NCBI GenBank assembly: GCA_026671195.1
Contig: JAPOHD010000024.1
Coordinates: forward strand, 1-64,000
DNA: 64,000 bases
Direction: 5' to 3'
Source of the DNA: Draconibacterium aestuarii
GTDB taxonomy: Bacteria > Bacteroidota > Bacteroidia > Bacteroidales > Prolixibacteraceae
Shown here: piece after piece, positions 45,022 through 53,645 of the stretch
Numbering within the stretch: position 1 is the stretch's first letter
Layout of the letters: the number at the start of each line of letters is the position of its first letter
Notes under the pieces: generated by a model
Told to the model about the DNA's origin: nothing
What the model saw: the letters and a program-made list of their open reading frames with translations, nothing else
The model's database searches: none
Made by a program: the position numbers and the translations under genes

Positions 45022-48000
45022 ATGAAAAGAAAACCAAATAGAAAAGGATACTTCATTTTAAATATGGCGACTGCCATAGCATTTCTAATTGCCTATTTTT
45101 CAACAGGATGCTCAAATAAAAAGACAAAAGACAGGGTAAATTCACTGAAAGCCAACATCTCAGAAAGCGAATTCCTGTCTGCTCCCGAATCCGACAAACC
45201 ATGGGTTTATTATTGGTGGCTAAAAGGCAATGTAACCAAAGAACAGATTACGCATGATTTGGAAGAAATGCAGAAAAAGGGTATTGGAGGATTTTTGCTA
45301 TTCGATTCCCGAGGTTATTGGGATTCTTACGATGGCAGAACCGGGCACATTCCCGTTCCTCTTCAGATTAAATATGAATTTATGAATCCCGAATGGCGTG
45401 AGATGGTAAAATTCACGATGCAGGAAGCTAATCGCCTGGGATTAAAAATGAGCATCAACATGGCCAATACAGGGGGTTCTCTTCGTGGTCCCTGGGACAT
45501 GGAAGAAGACGGCCCTAAACAACTTATCTGGACATCATCAGACATTTCCGGACCTAAAACAATATCGGTGCAGCTGGAATCGCTGTCTGACCAAATGTAC
45601 TACCAGGACGTTGCCTTAATGGCCGTTAAAATAAAATCCGACAAAAAATCTGCAAAAAACAATGATTTGAACCAGGGCTGGGAAACCATGGTGATTCCCA
45701 ATGAAGATGCTCCGGTTGCAGGTGAAATCATCGATTTAAATAACCAAATCAGCAATGGAACATTACAATGGGACGTTCCGGAAGGAGAATGGAGAATTAT
45801 CCGTTTTGGATATCATGTTATTGGAGAAGAAGGCAGCGTTGATATTTTAAATCCCGCAGCTGTCACAAAATACTTTCATTTAATGGGATCTGAAATTTTG
45901 AAAGATGCCGGTGAGCTTGCCGGAAACACATTGACCCATTTTTACAATGTTAGCTGGGAAGGTGGTCAGCCCAACTGGACAGTCAATTTTGAAAATGAAT
46001 TCAGAAATTACCGCGGGTACGACATAAAGCAATACATGCCCATCTTAACAGGTATATCACTGAAAGAAAAATCATTAAACAAACGATTTATCCGTGACTA
46101 CATGAGAACGGTAAGCGACTGTTTCAGGCACAACTGTTACGAAACCATCGGGAAACTTTGTCATGATAACAACATAAAGTGGCACCCTGAAGATGGTGGA
46201 CCCTGGCCCCGCATAGCTCCCATGTTTAAAGAAGCCGACCAGTTGACTTTTTGGGGAAGCAACGACATGCCACAGGGCGAATTTTGGTGTTCCGGGTTGG
46301 AAGATCTTCAAACAAAATCGAACATGCGTTACGCAGCAATGGCCGGCCACATTCATGGACATCCTCTGATTGCGGTGGAAGCCTTTACGCACATGGGGCG
46401 GCACTGGACCAAATACCCGGCTTATTTGAAACCTTTTGCGGATATCAATCTAATTGATGGAGCTAACTTCTTTATCTGGCATACCTTCACTGCCTCACCC
46501 ATCGAAATTGGAAAACCCGGTTATGAATATTTTGCCGGCACGCATATTAACTCAAATATTACCTGGTGGAACAAAGCAGGAAGCATTATGGATTACCTTG
46601 GCCGGTCCCAGTATTTGCTGCGAAAAGGAAATTTTGTGTCTGATGTTTGTTGTTATGTAAGCGATAAAAACTATGTAAGATGGGGCCGCGGGGAGAAATG
46701 GAATCAAAATTCATCCCTAAATCCAGTGACCGGATACTCTTACGATCTCCTTGACTCAAAGGTCCTTCTTAATGATTTGTCTGTCAGAGATGGCAAACTT
46801 GTTCTCCCTGACGGAATGAGTTATAAACTGCTGGTAGTCGATCTTGAAGAACCTGTTATACCGGCTGATGTTTTGCAAAAAATAAAGGAGTTGACTGAAG
46901 AAGGTGCTACCATTGTTTTGGGGCAAACAAAACCATTAAATACACCGGGCATAAACAATTATCCGGAAAGTGATGAAAAAATCCGCATCCTGGCGGATGA
47001 ACTATGGACGAAAACTTCAGAACAAATGGCGATTCGTGAAGTCGGAAAAGGCAAAATATACACTGGTACAGACATGAAAGATATTTTAGCTGACAATCAA
47101 ATCCTTCCCGATTTTGAAGGCCCCTTCGAATACATCCACCGGGCCGATGAAAATCTTGACATTTATTTTATCTCCGGTGAAGGAAAAGTAAAATGTACGT
47201 TTCGCGTGAATGGGAAGAAACCGGAAATCTGGGATCCTGTAACGGGACAAACAATAGAAGCAATAAGTTATCATTCAACCAACGATGGAAGAACAAACGT
47301 ATCGCTTCAGCTTCCTGTAAACGGTTCTGTTTTTGTGGTATTCAGAGAAAAAGCAGAAGAAAATTACTTCATTTCTGTTGACGGACCGGGTTATCCTGAA
47401 GTAAAATCCAAAGAAGAAAATGTTTACGAATTGGTTTTATGGGAAAGTGGTGAATATTACTTAACCACCAATACTGGGAAAAAAGAGAAAATTTCAACAA
47501 CGGTTACTCCTTCCATAGAGATTACAGGAGACTGGAATGTTACATTTATTCCTGCTACGGAAGCAAAAGAGATTGAAACAACGTTTGATAAACTGACGCC
47601 TTGGAATAAAAACCCGGTCCCGGAAATTAAATATTTTTCAGGGACAGCAGACTACACAAATTCTTTCACTATAACAACAGAGCAGGCAGCAAGACCAGCC
47701 CGTCTTAATCTAGGTGAAGTACTCAACATTGCCAGGATTTGGGTAAACGGAAAAGATCTGGGAATTGTCTGGACAGCCCCCTGGTCGGTCGACATATCTG
47801 ACGCGATCAAAGAAGGGAATAATGAACTTAAAATTGAAGTCACCAATTGTTGGGCCAACCGTTTGATTGGCGACGCCGGATTACCGGAAAGTCAATGGAC
47901 AACCAGAACCAACGTCCGCCGTGTTCCGGATCGTTCGGAATACAAAGCTGGTCACCAGGCTTTTTCCGCTGAGGATGAACTGATGCCCTCGGGTTTGGTG

Positions 48001-48051
48001 GGGCCGGTTAAAATTGAATTTGGAAAGGAAGAATTGGTTACATTAGAATAA
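45022..48051 (+). CDS. GH106-like alpha-L-rhamnosidase, lipoprotein
   Basis: About 1009 residues. The N terminus has a hydrophobic segment ending YFSTGCSNKK, a lipobox, so it is probably anchored at the outer membrane. The barrel begins DKPWVYYWWLKGNVTKEQITHDLEEMQKKGIGGFLLFDSRG, the signature of GH106-type hydrolases, with WHPEDGGPWPRIAP and IAVEAFTHMGRHWTKYP carrying the likely catalytic acidic residues. A C-terminal galactose-binding-like domain (YFSGTADYTNSFTI...LNIARIWVNGKDLGIVWTAPWSVDISDAIKEGNNELKIEVTNCWANRLIGD) follows. ATG at 45022 is preferred to the upstream TTG. It removes terminal L-rhamnose from polysaccharide or oligosaccharides (family-level inference). Confidence 0.85.
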   Translation: MKRKPNRKGYFILNMATAIAFLIAYFSTGCSNKKTKDRVNSLKANISESEFLSAPESDKPWVYYWWLKGNVTKEQITHDLEEMQKKGIGGFLLFDSRGYWDSYDGRTGHIPVPLQIKYEFMNPEWREMVKFTMQEANRLGLKMSINMANTGGSLRGPWDMEEDGPKQLIWTSSDISGPKTISVQLESLSDQMYYQDVALMAVKIKSDKKSAKNNDLNQGWETMVIPNEDAPVAGEIIDLNNQISNGTLQWDVPEGEWRIIRFGYHVIGEEGSVDILNPAAVTKYFHLMGSEILKDAGELAGNTLTHFYNVSWEGGQPNWTVNFENEFRNYRGYDIKQYMPILTGISLKEKSLNKRFIRDYMRTVSDCFRHNCYETIGKLCHDNNIKWHPEDGGPWPRIAPMFKEADQLTFWGSNDMPQGEFWCSGLEDLQTKSNMRYAAMAGHIHGHPLIAVEAFTHMGRHWTKYPAYLKPFADINLIDGANFFIWHTFTASPIEIGKPGYEYFAGTHINSNITWWNKAGSIMDYLGRSQYLLRKGNFVSDVCCYVSDKNYVRWGRGEKWNQNSSLNPVTGYSYDLLDSKVLLNDLSVRDGKLVLPDGMSYKLLVVDLEEPVIPADVLQKIKELTEEGATIVLGQTKPLNTPGINNYPESDEKIRILADELWTKTSEQMAIREVGKGKIYTGTDMKDILADNQILPDFEGPFEYIHRADENLDIYFISGEGKVKCTFRVNGKKPEIWDPVTGQTIEAISYHSTNDGRTNVSLQLPVNGSVFVVFREKAEENYFISVDGPGYPEVKSKEENVYELVLWESGEYYLTTNTGKKEKISTTVTPSIEITGDWNVTFIPATEAKEIETTFDKLTPWNKNPVPEIKYFSGTADYTNSFTITTEQAARPARLNLGEVLNIARIWVNGKDLGIVWTAPWSVDISDAIKEGNNELKIEVTNCWANRLIGDAGLPESQWTTRTNVRRVPDRSEYKAGHQAFSAEDELMPSGLVGPVKIEFGKEELVTLE

Positions 48052-48225
48052 TCCTTTCTAATAATTTTATCCTGCTATGAAAAAACGAAAGTTATTAAAA
48101 AAAAAATTACTATTTAACTAGGGATCCGATTACGACAAGGTAATCAGCAAAAATGCCCATAAAAAAAAGACAATAAATAAATTCTGAAAAAACAGATTGA
48201 TAATTTTAAAACGATAACCTGAATT

Positions 48226-51213
48226 ATGAAAATATATTTTGCATCAATATTCGTTCTCTTCATTGTATTTTCCGGTGTGCCGGTAAAGGGTCAAAAAAGT
48301 GACGACTACCAGAGTGTTAAAAATAATTTTCTAAATCCACCGCAATCTGCCCGCCCAAAAGTATACTGGTGGTGTCTAAACGGAAACATTGATACAGTGC
48401 GAGCCAAACAGGAACTTCGTGCAATGAAAGATGCCGGGATCACTGGTTTTGATCTTTTTGAAATAGGTGTTCCTCCTTCAGATACCATGATTCCGGGAGG
48501 ACCGGCATTTATGAGCGACAAGTCTCTTCAGTTGATAAAATTTGCGGTTGATGAAGCCGGAAAACTGGGAATGACCGTTGGACTAAATCTGGCCAGCAGC
48601 TGGAATGCAGGAGGGAACTGGGTAAAACCTGAACACGGAGGAAAATCGCTGTATTCCTCAAAAGTCAATATAAAAGGAAACGCTCAATCGCAAAAAATTA
48701 AACTTCCTTTTCCTGAGGTTTCGTTTCCAGAAGAATCGTTAATTGGTGGAAATGGAGAAACACTAATCCCTTTTAGAAAGGATGGCCGGCCTGAATATTA
48801 TGAAGAAATAGCCGTCCTTGCCATTCCTGCGGAAATTGAAGAAGGCAGACTCGATACAACAGACATTATTGATATAACCCCATTTTTCGACCCAGAAACA
48901 GACGAACTTAACTGGAATGCTCCAGATGGTAACTGGGAAATATGCAGGTATGTTTGTTCCAATTCAGGCCAGCAGGTAGTTCGTCCCAGTCCGCTTTCAG
49001 CAGGATTAACCATCGATCATTTTGACTCAACAGCTGTGGAAACTCACTTGATGTATTTTATTAACCGGCTGCAGCCTGTTTTAGGAGACTTTCGAGAAAC
49101 AGCTTTACAAAGTTTATACCTTGCCAGTTATGAAGCCCGTGGTTTTGTATGGACTTCCACCCTGCCTGAAGAATTCAAAAAAGTTAACGGTTATAACATT
49201 CAAAAATTTATTCCGTCGTTTTTTAATCCCGAACTTTTCAAAGAGGAAACTGCTGAAAAAATTCAGACCGATTTCAAAAAAACCTTGTCGGAACTGATGA
49301 TTAACAATCTTTATAAAAAATCTCAGGAAATTTGTAACCGTTACGGATTAAAAATAAACAGTGAAGCTGGCGGTCCGGGATATCCGCTTTATAACGGTCC
49401 GGCTGAACCACTAAAAGCACAAGGTTCCATCGATATTCCTAGGGGCGAATTCTGGATAAATCATTCACGTTTTTATAAAGACGGGAACGACAGTATTGAT
49501 ATACTGCGAGTGGTTAAAGAAGCCGCAGCAGCATCTCATATTTATGAAAAAGGAATTGTGGAAGAAGAAGCTTTTACCTCGTTCATGCACTGGCAGGAAG
49601 GCCCCTTCGACATGAAACCTTTTGGTGACCGGGCCTTTTGTGAAGGAATGAACCGCGTTGTTTTTCATGGATTCAGCCACAATATCAGCAATTCGGGATT
49701 CCCGGGTTATGTGTATAATGCAGGCACCCATTTTAACGACAAACGAGCCTGGTGGCCCAATGTAAAACCTTTTACCGATTATGTTTCGCGGATTTCTGCT
49801 GTTTTTCAGGAAACGAATTTCAAAGCCGACGTAGTTTGGTATTATGGTGATAAAGTCCCTAATTCGGCAACCTCAAAAAACACCCATTTTAAAGTGGGGC
49901 CAGGTTACGATTATGAAGTAATTAATACCGAGATCCTGCTTGATAAACTTTCCGTAAAAAACGGAAAACTGATATTATCCAATGGCGCTGAATTTAGCTT
50001 GCTGGCTCTGGAAGATGAAGGAAATTTAAATTCAAATGTTCTAAAAAAACTGGATGAACTAGCAAAACAGGGAGCTGTAATAATTGGCGAAAAACCCGGG
50101 AAAGTTGACGGTGTTGTTGCCAAAAATGAAAACAAAATCTTGATTGATAATTTATGGGACAGTGCATCAGGCCTTTCTCAAAATAATTTATCTGAAAAGG
50201 GTAAAATATACTACGGAATTTCATCGCTCCAAATGTTGCATATATTGGGTATTCAACCCGATATTGATTATTCGGGAAGGAATTCTGATTTAATCGACTT
50301 TATTCATTTCAACAAAAATGAACTCGATTTTTATTTTATCAGAAATACACAAAATGAATGGCTTTCCAGAAACATTAATTTCAGGCAAAAAAACAAATCA
50401 CCTGAAATATGGGATCCGGTTTCAGGTAAAATTTTACCCGTGTACATTTATAACCAGGAAGGAGAATATGTAAATCTACCGCTAACCCTTCCTCCTTACG
50501 GAGCTTGTCTGGTTGTATTCCGGAAATCTTCTCTTCCACCTCAATTTACCGGAATTTCAGAAACAAATCCTCCACTTTTCGAATACACGACCAACGGCAT
50601 TAACTTTTTGCAGGAAGGATCTTTTATTCTGGAAGGTTCAAAACAATCACTTTCGGTCCAGAATAATATTGAAACAAATACGATAGACGGCCCTTGGGAT
50701 GTTGAGTTTACCAAAGGTTGGGGAGCGCCAGAAAAAACAACTTTTCCAGAGCTAATTTCCTGGACAGATTCTCCGAATGACGGGATAAAATATTATTCGG
50801 GAACAGCAACCTACAAAAAATCATTTCATTATGAAAAAAATAAAAAAACGGGAAATGAAAGCATTTATCTTGACTTGGGTGAAATATCAAAAGTAGCCGA
50901 TGTTTGGTTGAACGGGAAACACCTAGGGATTAGCTGGGCAAAACCTCATCGTTTTGATGTAACAAATAGCTTAAGCCAGGGTAAAAATACGATTACCGTT
51001 GAAGTTGCAAACGTTTGGTCGAACCGGTTGACAGGTGATGCAGTTACGGGACAAAAATTTACGAATACCAACATTAACACAACCATTGTACCGGCTGCTA
51101 CACTGGAAACGGGAGATCAAACACGCTACCCCTGGGCTGAAGTACCTCTTATTAAATCGGGACTGCTCGGACCTGTTACCATTCAAAGCATTTCTCCGGT
51201 GGCAATAAAATAA
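48226..51213 (+). CDS. GH106-like alpha-L-rhamnosidase, secreted
   Basis: A 995-residue paralogue of the preceding gene. Signal peptide MKIYFASIFVLFIVFSGVPVKGQ and no lipobox. Seen: RPKVYWWCLNGNIDTVRAKQELRAMKDAGITGFDLFEIG, KINSEAGGPGYPLYNGPAEP (GG-flanked Glu), EEEAFTSFMHWQEGPF, and a C-terminal carbohydrate-binding-like domain (YYSGTATYKKSFHY...KVADVWLNGKHLGISWAKPHRFDVTNSLSQGKNTITVEVANVWSNRLTGD). It differs from its neighbour in the catalytic surroundings, so a different linkage is likely. The 174-bp gap before it contains only a 14-codon ATG stretch and an A-rich tract. Confidence 0.84.
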   Translation: MKIYFASIFVLFIVFSGVPVKGQKSDDYQSVKNNFLNPPQSARPKVYWWCLNGNIDTVRAKQELRAMKDAGITGFDLFEIGVPPSDTMIPGGPAFMSDKSLQLIKFAVDEAGKLGMTVGLNLASSWNAGGNWVKPEHGGKSLYSSKVNIKGNAQSQKIKLPFPEVSFPEESLIGGNGETLIPFRKDGRPEYYEEIAVLAIPAEIEEGRLDTTDIIDITPFFDPETDELNWNAPDGNWEICRYVCSNSGQQVVRPSPLSAGLTIDHFDSTAVETHLMYFINRLQPVLGDFRETALQSLYLASYEARGFVWTSTLPEEFKKVNGYNIQKFIPSFFNPELFKEETAEKIQTDFKKTLSELMINNLYKKSQEICNRYGLKINSEAGGPGYPLYNGPAEPLKAQGSIDIPRGEFWINHSRFYKDGNDSIDILRVVKEAAAASHIYEKGIVEEEAFTSFMHWQEGPFDMKPFGDRAFCEGMNRVVFHGFSHNISNSGFPGYVYNAGTHFNDKRAWWPNVKPFTDYVSRISAVFQETNFKADVVWYYGDKVPNSATSKNTHFKVGPGYDYEVINTEILLDKLSVKNGKLILSNGAEFSLLALEDEGNLNSNVLKKLDELAKQGAVIIGEKPGKVDGVVAKNENKILIDNLWDSASGLSQNNLSEKGKIYYGISSLQMLHILGIQPDIDYSGRNSDLIDFIHFNKNELDFYFIRNTQNEWLSRNINFRQKNKSPEIWDPVSGKILPVYIYNQEGEYVNLPLTLPPYGACLVVFRKSSLPPQFTGISETNPPLFEYTTNGINFLQEGSFILEGSKQSLSVQNNIETNTIDGPWDVEFTKGWGAPEKTTFPELISWTDSPNDGIKYYSGTATYKKSFHYEKNKKTGNESIYLDLGEISKVADVWLNGKHLGISWAKPHRFDVTNSLSQGKNTITVEVANVWSNRLTGDAVTGQKFTNTNINTTIVPAATLETGDQTRYPWAEVPLIKSGLLGPVTIQSISPVAIK

Positions 51214-51228
51214 TGGGATGAAATACCC

Positions 51229-51576
51229 ATGACAAAGGATTTGACACAAACGAGAATGATTAATAACTTTGCAAAGTTCCAAGAGAACATGAAGGGCGAT
51301 CGTTACTGGAGGTTGAAATATCTTATGCTACGAGCATTCAGAAACCCCGAAGATGAAATTGCCTGCAATACAGCTAAGTACAAACGAATATTGCCAATTT
51401 CGGTTTCGACTGAGAGGGAGCATGCACATGAAACTTTCAATTTCTTAGCTGTTTTTTCTCCCCAAAGTTTTTCTCATTTACAATGGGTAAGGGTTTCTTT
51501 GGTCTCACGCAATGGTGTGAAGAATACTTCCCTTTCTTTGTCAAACAGTTGTGGACTTTTTAGTTTTAAAAATTAA
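51229..51576 (+). CDS. Doubtful short ORF
   Basis: 115 codons with no recognised domain: MTKDLTQTRMINNFAKFQENMKGDRYWRLKYLMLRAFRNPEDEIAC, then a Ser-rich, less protein-like half. It begins 15 bp after the hydrolase stop. The first half may be a remnant of a coding gene. It lies in a region of broken genes, so I would not rely on it being expressed. Confidence 0.25.
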   Translation: MTKDLTQTRMINNFAKFQENMKGDRYWRLKYLMLRAFRNPEDEIACNTAKYKRILPISVSTEREHAHETFNFLAVFSPQSFSHLQWVRVSLVSRNGVKNTSLSLSNSCGLFSFKN

Positions 51577-51580
51577 TCAC

Positions 51581-51734
51581 ATGAAACGATTTTCTATAAT
51601 TGCTTTGTTATTCTTTATTCAAAAGGATTAACACAAATTAAACCATGCGTATTTTCTCTGACAATATGGTTCTTCAGCGAGAAGTAAAAATCACTTCAGG
51701 GGAAGGTGGTTCCTTTCAGTACAACCACTCATGA
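51581..51734 (+). pseudogene. Truncated start of a sialate O-acetylesterase-like gene
   Basis: MKRFSIIALLFFIQK begins a signal peptide, then the frame breaks at a TAA. Shifting frame gives KGLTQIKP, and a second shift gives RIFSDNMVLQREVKI, the opening SDNMVLQ signature of sialate O-acetylesterases (SGNH esterases). The sequence ends at a TGA after GGSFQYNHS. So only about 50 codons of the original enzyme remain, with at least two frame breaks. Such esterases are common in polysaccharide utilisation loci, which fits the location. Confidence 0.6.
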
Positions 51735-51750
51735 AAAGAGATAGATAACC

Positions 51751-51788
51751 AAAACAGCTTAAAAAGCGAATTTTTTAAAGCTGTTTTT
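51751..51788. terminator. Bidirectional terminator between the convergent operons
   Basis: AAAACAGCTT (51751-51760) pairs with AAGCTGTTTT (51778-51787), a 10-bp stem with a 17-nt loop. T runs follow in both directions, so it can serve both the plus-strand and minus-strand operons. Confidence 0.7.
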
Positions 51789-51833
51789 GCATAAATAACA
51801 TTATTTGCACAAAACATCACCGGCAGATTGACA

Positions 51834-53249
51834 TTATAACTTTAAACACTTAACACCAAGAACAAAGGCCAGTTTTTCAATTTTCTTTGCCTGATGACCG
51901 ATGCCGATAGCACAGTGATGGGCCGGACCAGCTTTTGACCACTGTTCGATGAAATTCTTTGCTCCCATTGAAAATTTGTACCGGCTGTTTGTATTTCCAA
52001 TTTTTAAAGTTGCCCCCGGGACAGATTCTCCCTCTGCAAGCAGGAGGAACACCTCATCCTTCCCTTCCACAACCGACAACAAAGTCACCGGTCCGTGTCT
52101 TACCGTCATTTGAATGGAAAGCCCTTTCCCCGGCTTCCCATGATAAACCGGCAAAGGAACCTGTTTTACCCTTCCTTCGGCGATGGCAAAGTGAGCTGGC
52201 CCATCGTGACCAAGTTATATAACATCGTCGTTAAAACCCATCAGATAAAGTTCAGAAAAAGACCCGCTGGCTCCCATTTCAGCCATTATTTTCATGGCAT
52301 GGGCATTTTTTACTTCGCACTCCCCTGCAACCGGAATATTTCTTCCTGTTAGCAATGTATTTCCTGCAATTACCGAGGTTACGATATTCTCGTATTCGTT
52401 TCCCGATTCACCTTCATAATAATATGCCAGAGAATTGAGGTTATGTTTTTGCACCAGGTCGTCAAGTGCTGCCGATGTGCTTGCCACACGTTCCAGTTCA
52501 GATGTTTCACATTCCGGAGCAACATCAAATGTATCTGAAAATTCTTTCAGTTTAACTTGTAGCTGCGTTGGAGTTACGGTATCACTAAGTGCTTTCAATT
52601 CACACATTTCCAGCATTTCGAAATGCGTTCCAAAGGTAGCGCTCTGGCGGGTAAGGTCGGTATACACATCGAGCATCCCCCCATAGTAATGTCCCAGAAT
52701 ACCCATCCGGTTTTTACGTAGTGATTTTGCTACGCGTGCTGCTTCTGTCCAGGCAGCTATTCCCTCCCAGGCAGTTTCATCGGAGAGATATCCGGAAACC
52801 ATGCCATAACCGATTCCTGAGCGATTAAAAACGCCGGCAATTTCAGGCACAGAACAGGCCTGGCAATGTTCCAACCAGACACCAGTCAGCTTTCCACTAT
52901 CCTCAAGATTATTGAATGAACTATAATCCAATTGAGGAACAGGCTGAAGATTGAGTATGATAATGGGTACTTCTACTGCTTGGGCTATAGGCAAAACCGT
53001 TGACGATAATGCCTATGTTGAAACATACAAAAATACAATTTCAATATTCTCTGATTTAAGGAAATCCGCGGCTAACTTGCCCTTAATAGAATTATCTATC
53101 ATTCCTGTGTCAACAACGTCTACATGAAAACCATTTATCTTCTCTCTAATTTGTTTCTGATAGTTTATCAAATTGTCATGTAAGCCTTCAAATTGAGACC
53201 ATTAGGTTTCAAGCCCAATTCCAAATAATCCAACTTTAGCAATATCCAT
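51834..53249 (-). pseudogene. Second sugar isomerase (fucose/arabinose isomerase fold) with three in-frame stops
   Basis: Reading from ATG at 53249, one single frame runs 471 codons to 51834 with no frameshift but three internal stops. These are TAA at 53204-53202 (codon 16, context GIGLET*WSQFEGL), TAG at 53015-53013 (codon 79, FLYVST*ALSSTV) and TAA at 52217-52215 (codon 345, [13 protein letters not shown]). The conserved parts are intact: [70 protein letters not shown]. The first two stops align with Tyr in the intact copy at 43450-44928 (DKYWEQF, NMLTYATSG). The third aligns with Leu there. It is either a recently inactivated isomerase or a gene needing readthrough. Confidence 0.85.
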
Positions 53250-53337
53250 GTTACTAATATCGTTTTAATGTTCTTTAAAATCTAGATATGATTAAGTAAA
53301 ACTAACTTCTATACTAATCAAGTAATTTTATATGATT

Positions 53338-53493
53338 TCAAAGTGGATAACTGAAATGGTAGTTTCCATATCCAAGTTCAAACTGTACTCCATCTTCAAC
53401 TTGTTGATAAATTTCAAGCAAAACAACTGTTTCAATGTGATTTAGTCATGCAATTGGAAGAGCAATCGTTGCAGTTGTATTGCAGGAATTCAT
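53338..53493 (-). pseudogene. Remnant of a GH78 C terminus
   Basis: On the minus strand NTTATIALPIA, a TGA stop (53448-53446), then LNHIETVVLLEIYQQVEDGVQ and FELGYGNYHFSYPL. This matches the final strand pattern of GH78 rhamnosidases in this window (NSSATIALPLSGFNDVVVYEG...LMIKTGSGNYRF). No upstream part of the enzyme is found; 53494-53645 holds nothing recognisable. The piece is a leftover of a deleted or rearranged rhamnosidase gene. Confidence 0.6.
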
Positions 53494-53645
53494 TGCGACA
53501 ATAAATTATGACAACAGGTTCTTTTTTCCCTTAGTTTTATTTACTTTCATTTTCATATAAATGATACAATATTGATATAGTTTTATTCATTCAATTAGAT
53601 ACAACAATTCATATTATATGAATTTGTAACATTTATTAAAAAAGC

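Noticed and set aside
48077-48121. 14-codon ORF (MKKRKLLKKKLLFN) between the two GH106-like genes
   Set aside because: It is too short, made of an A-rich tract, and has no supporting signal.
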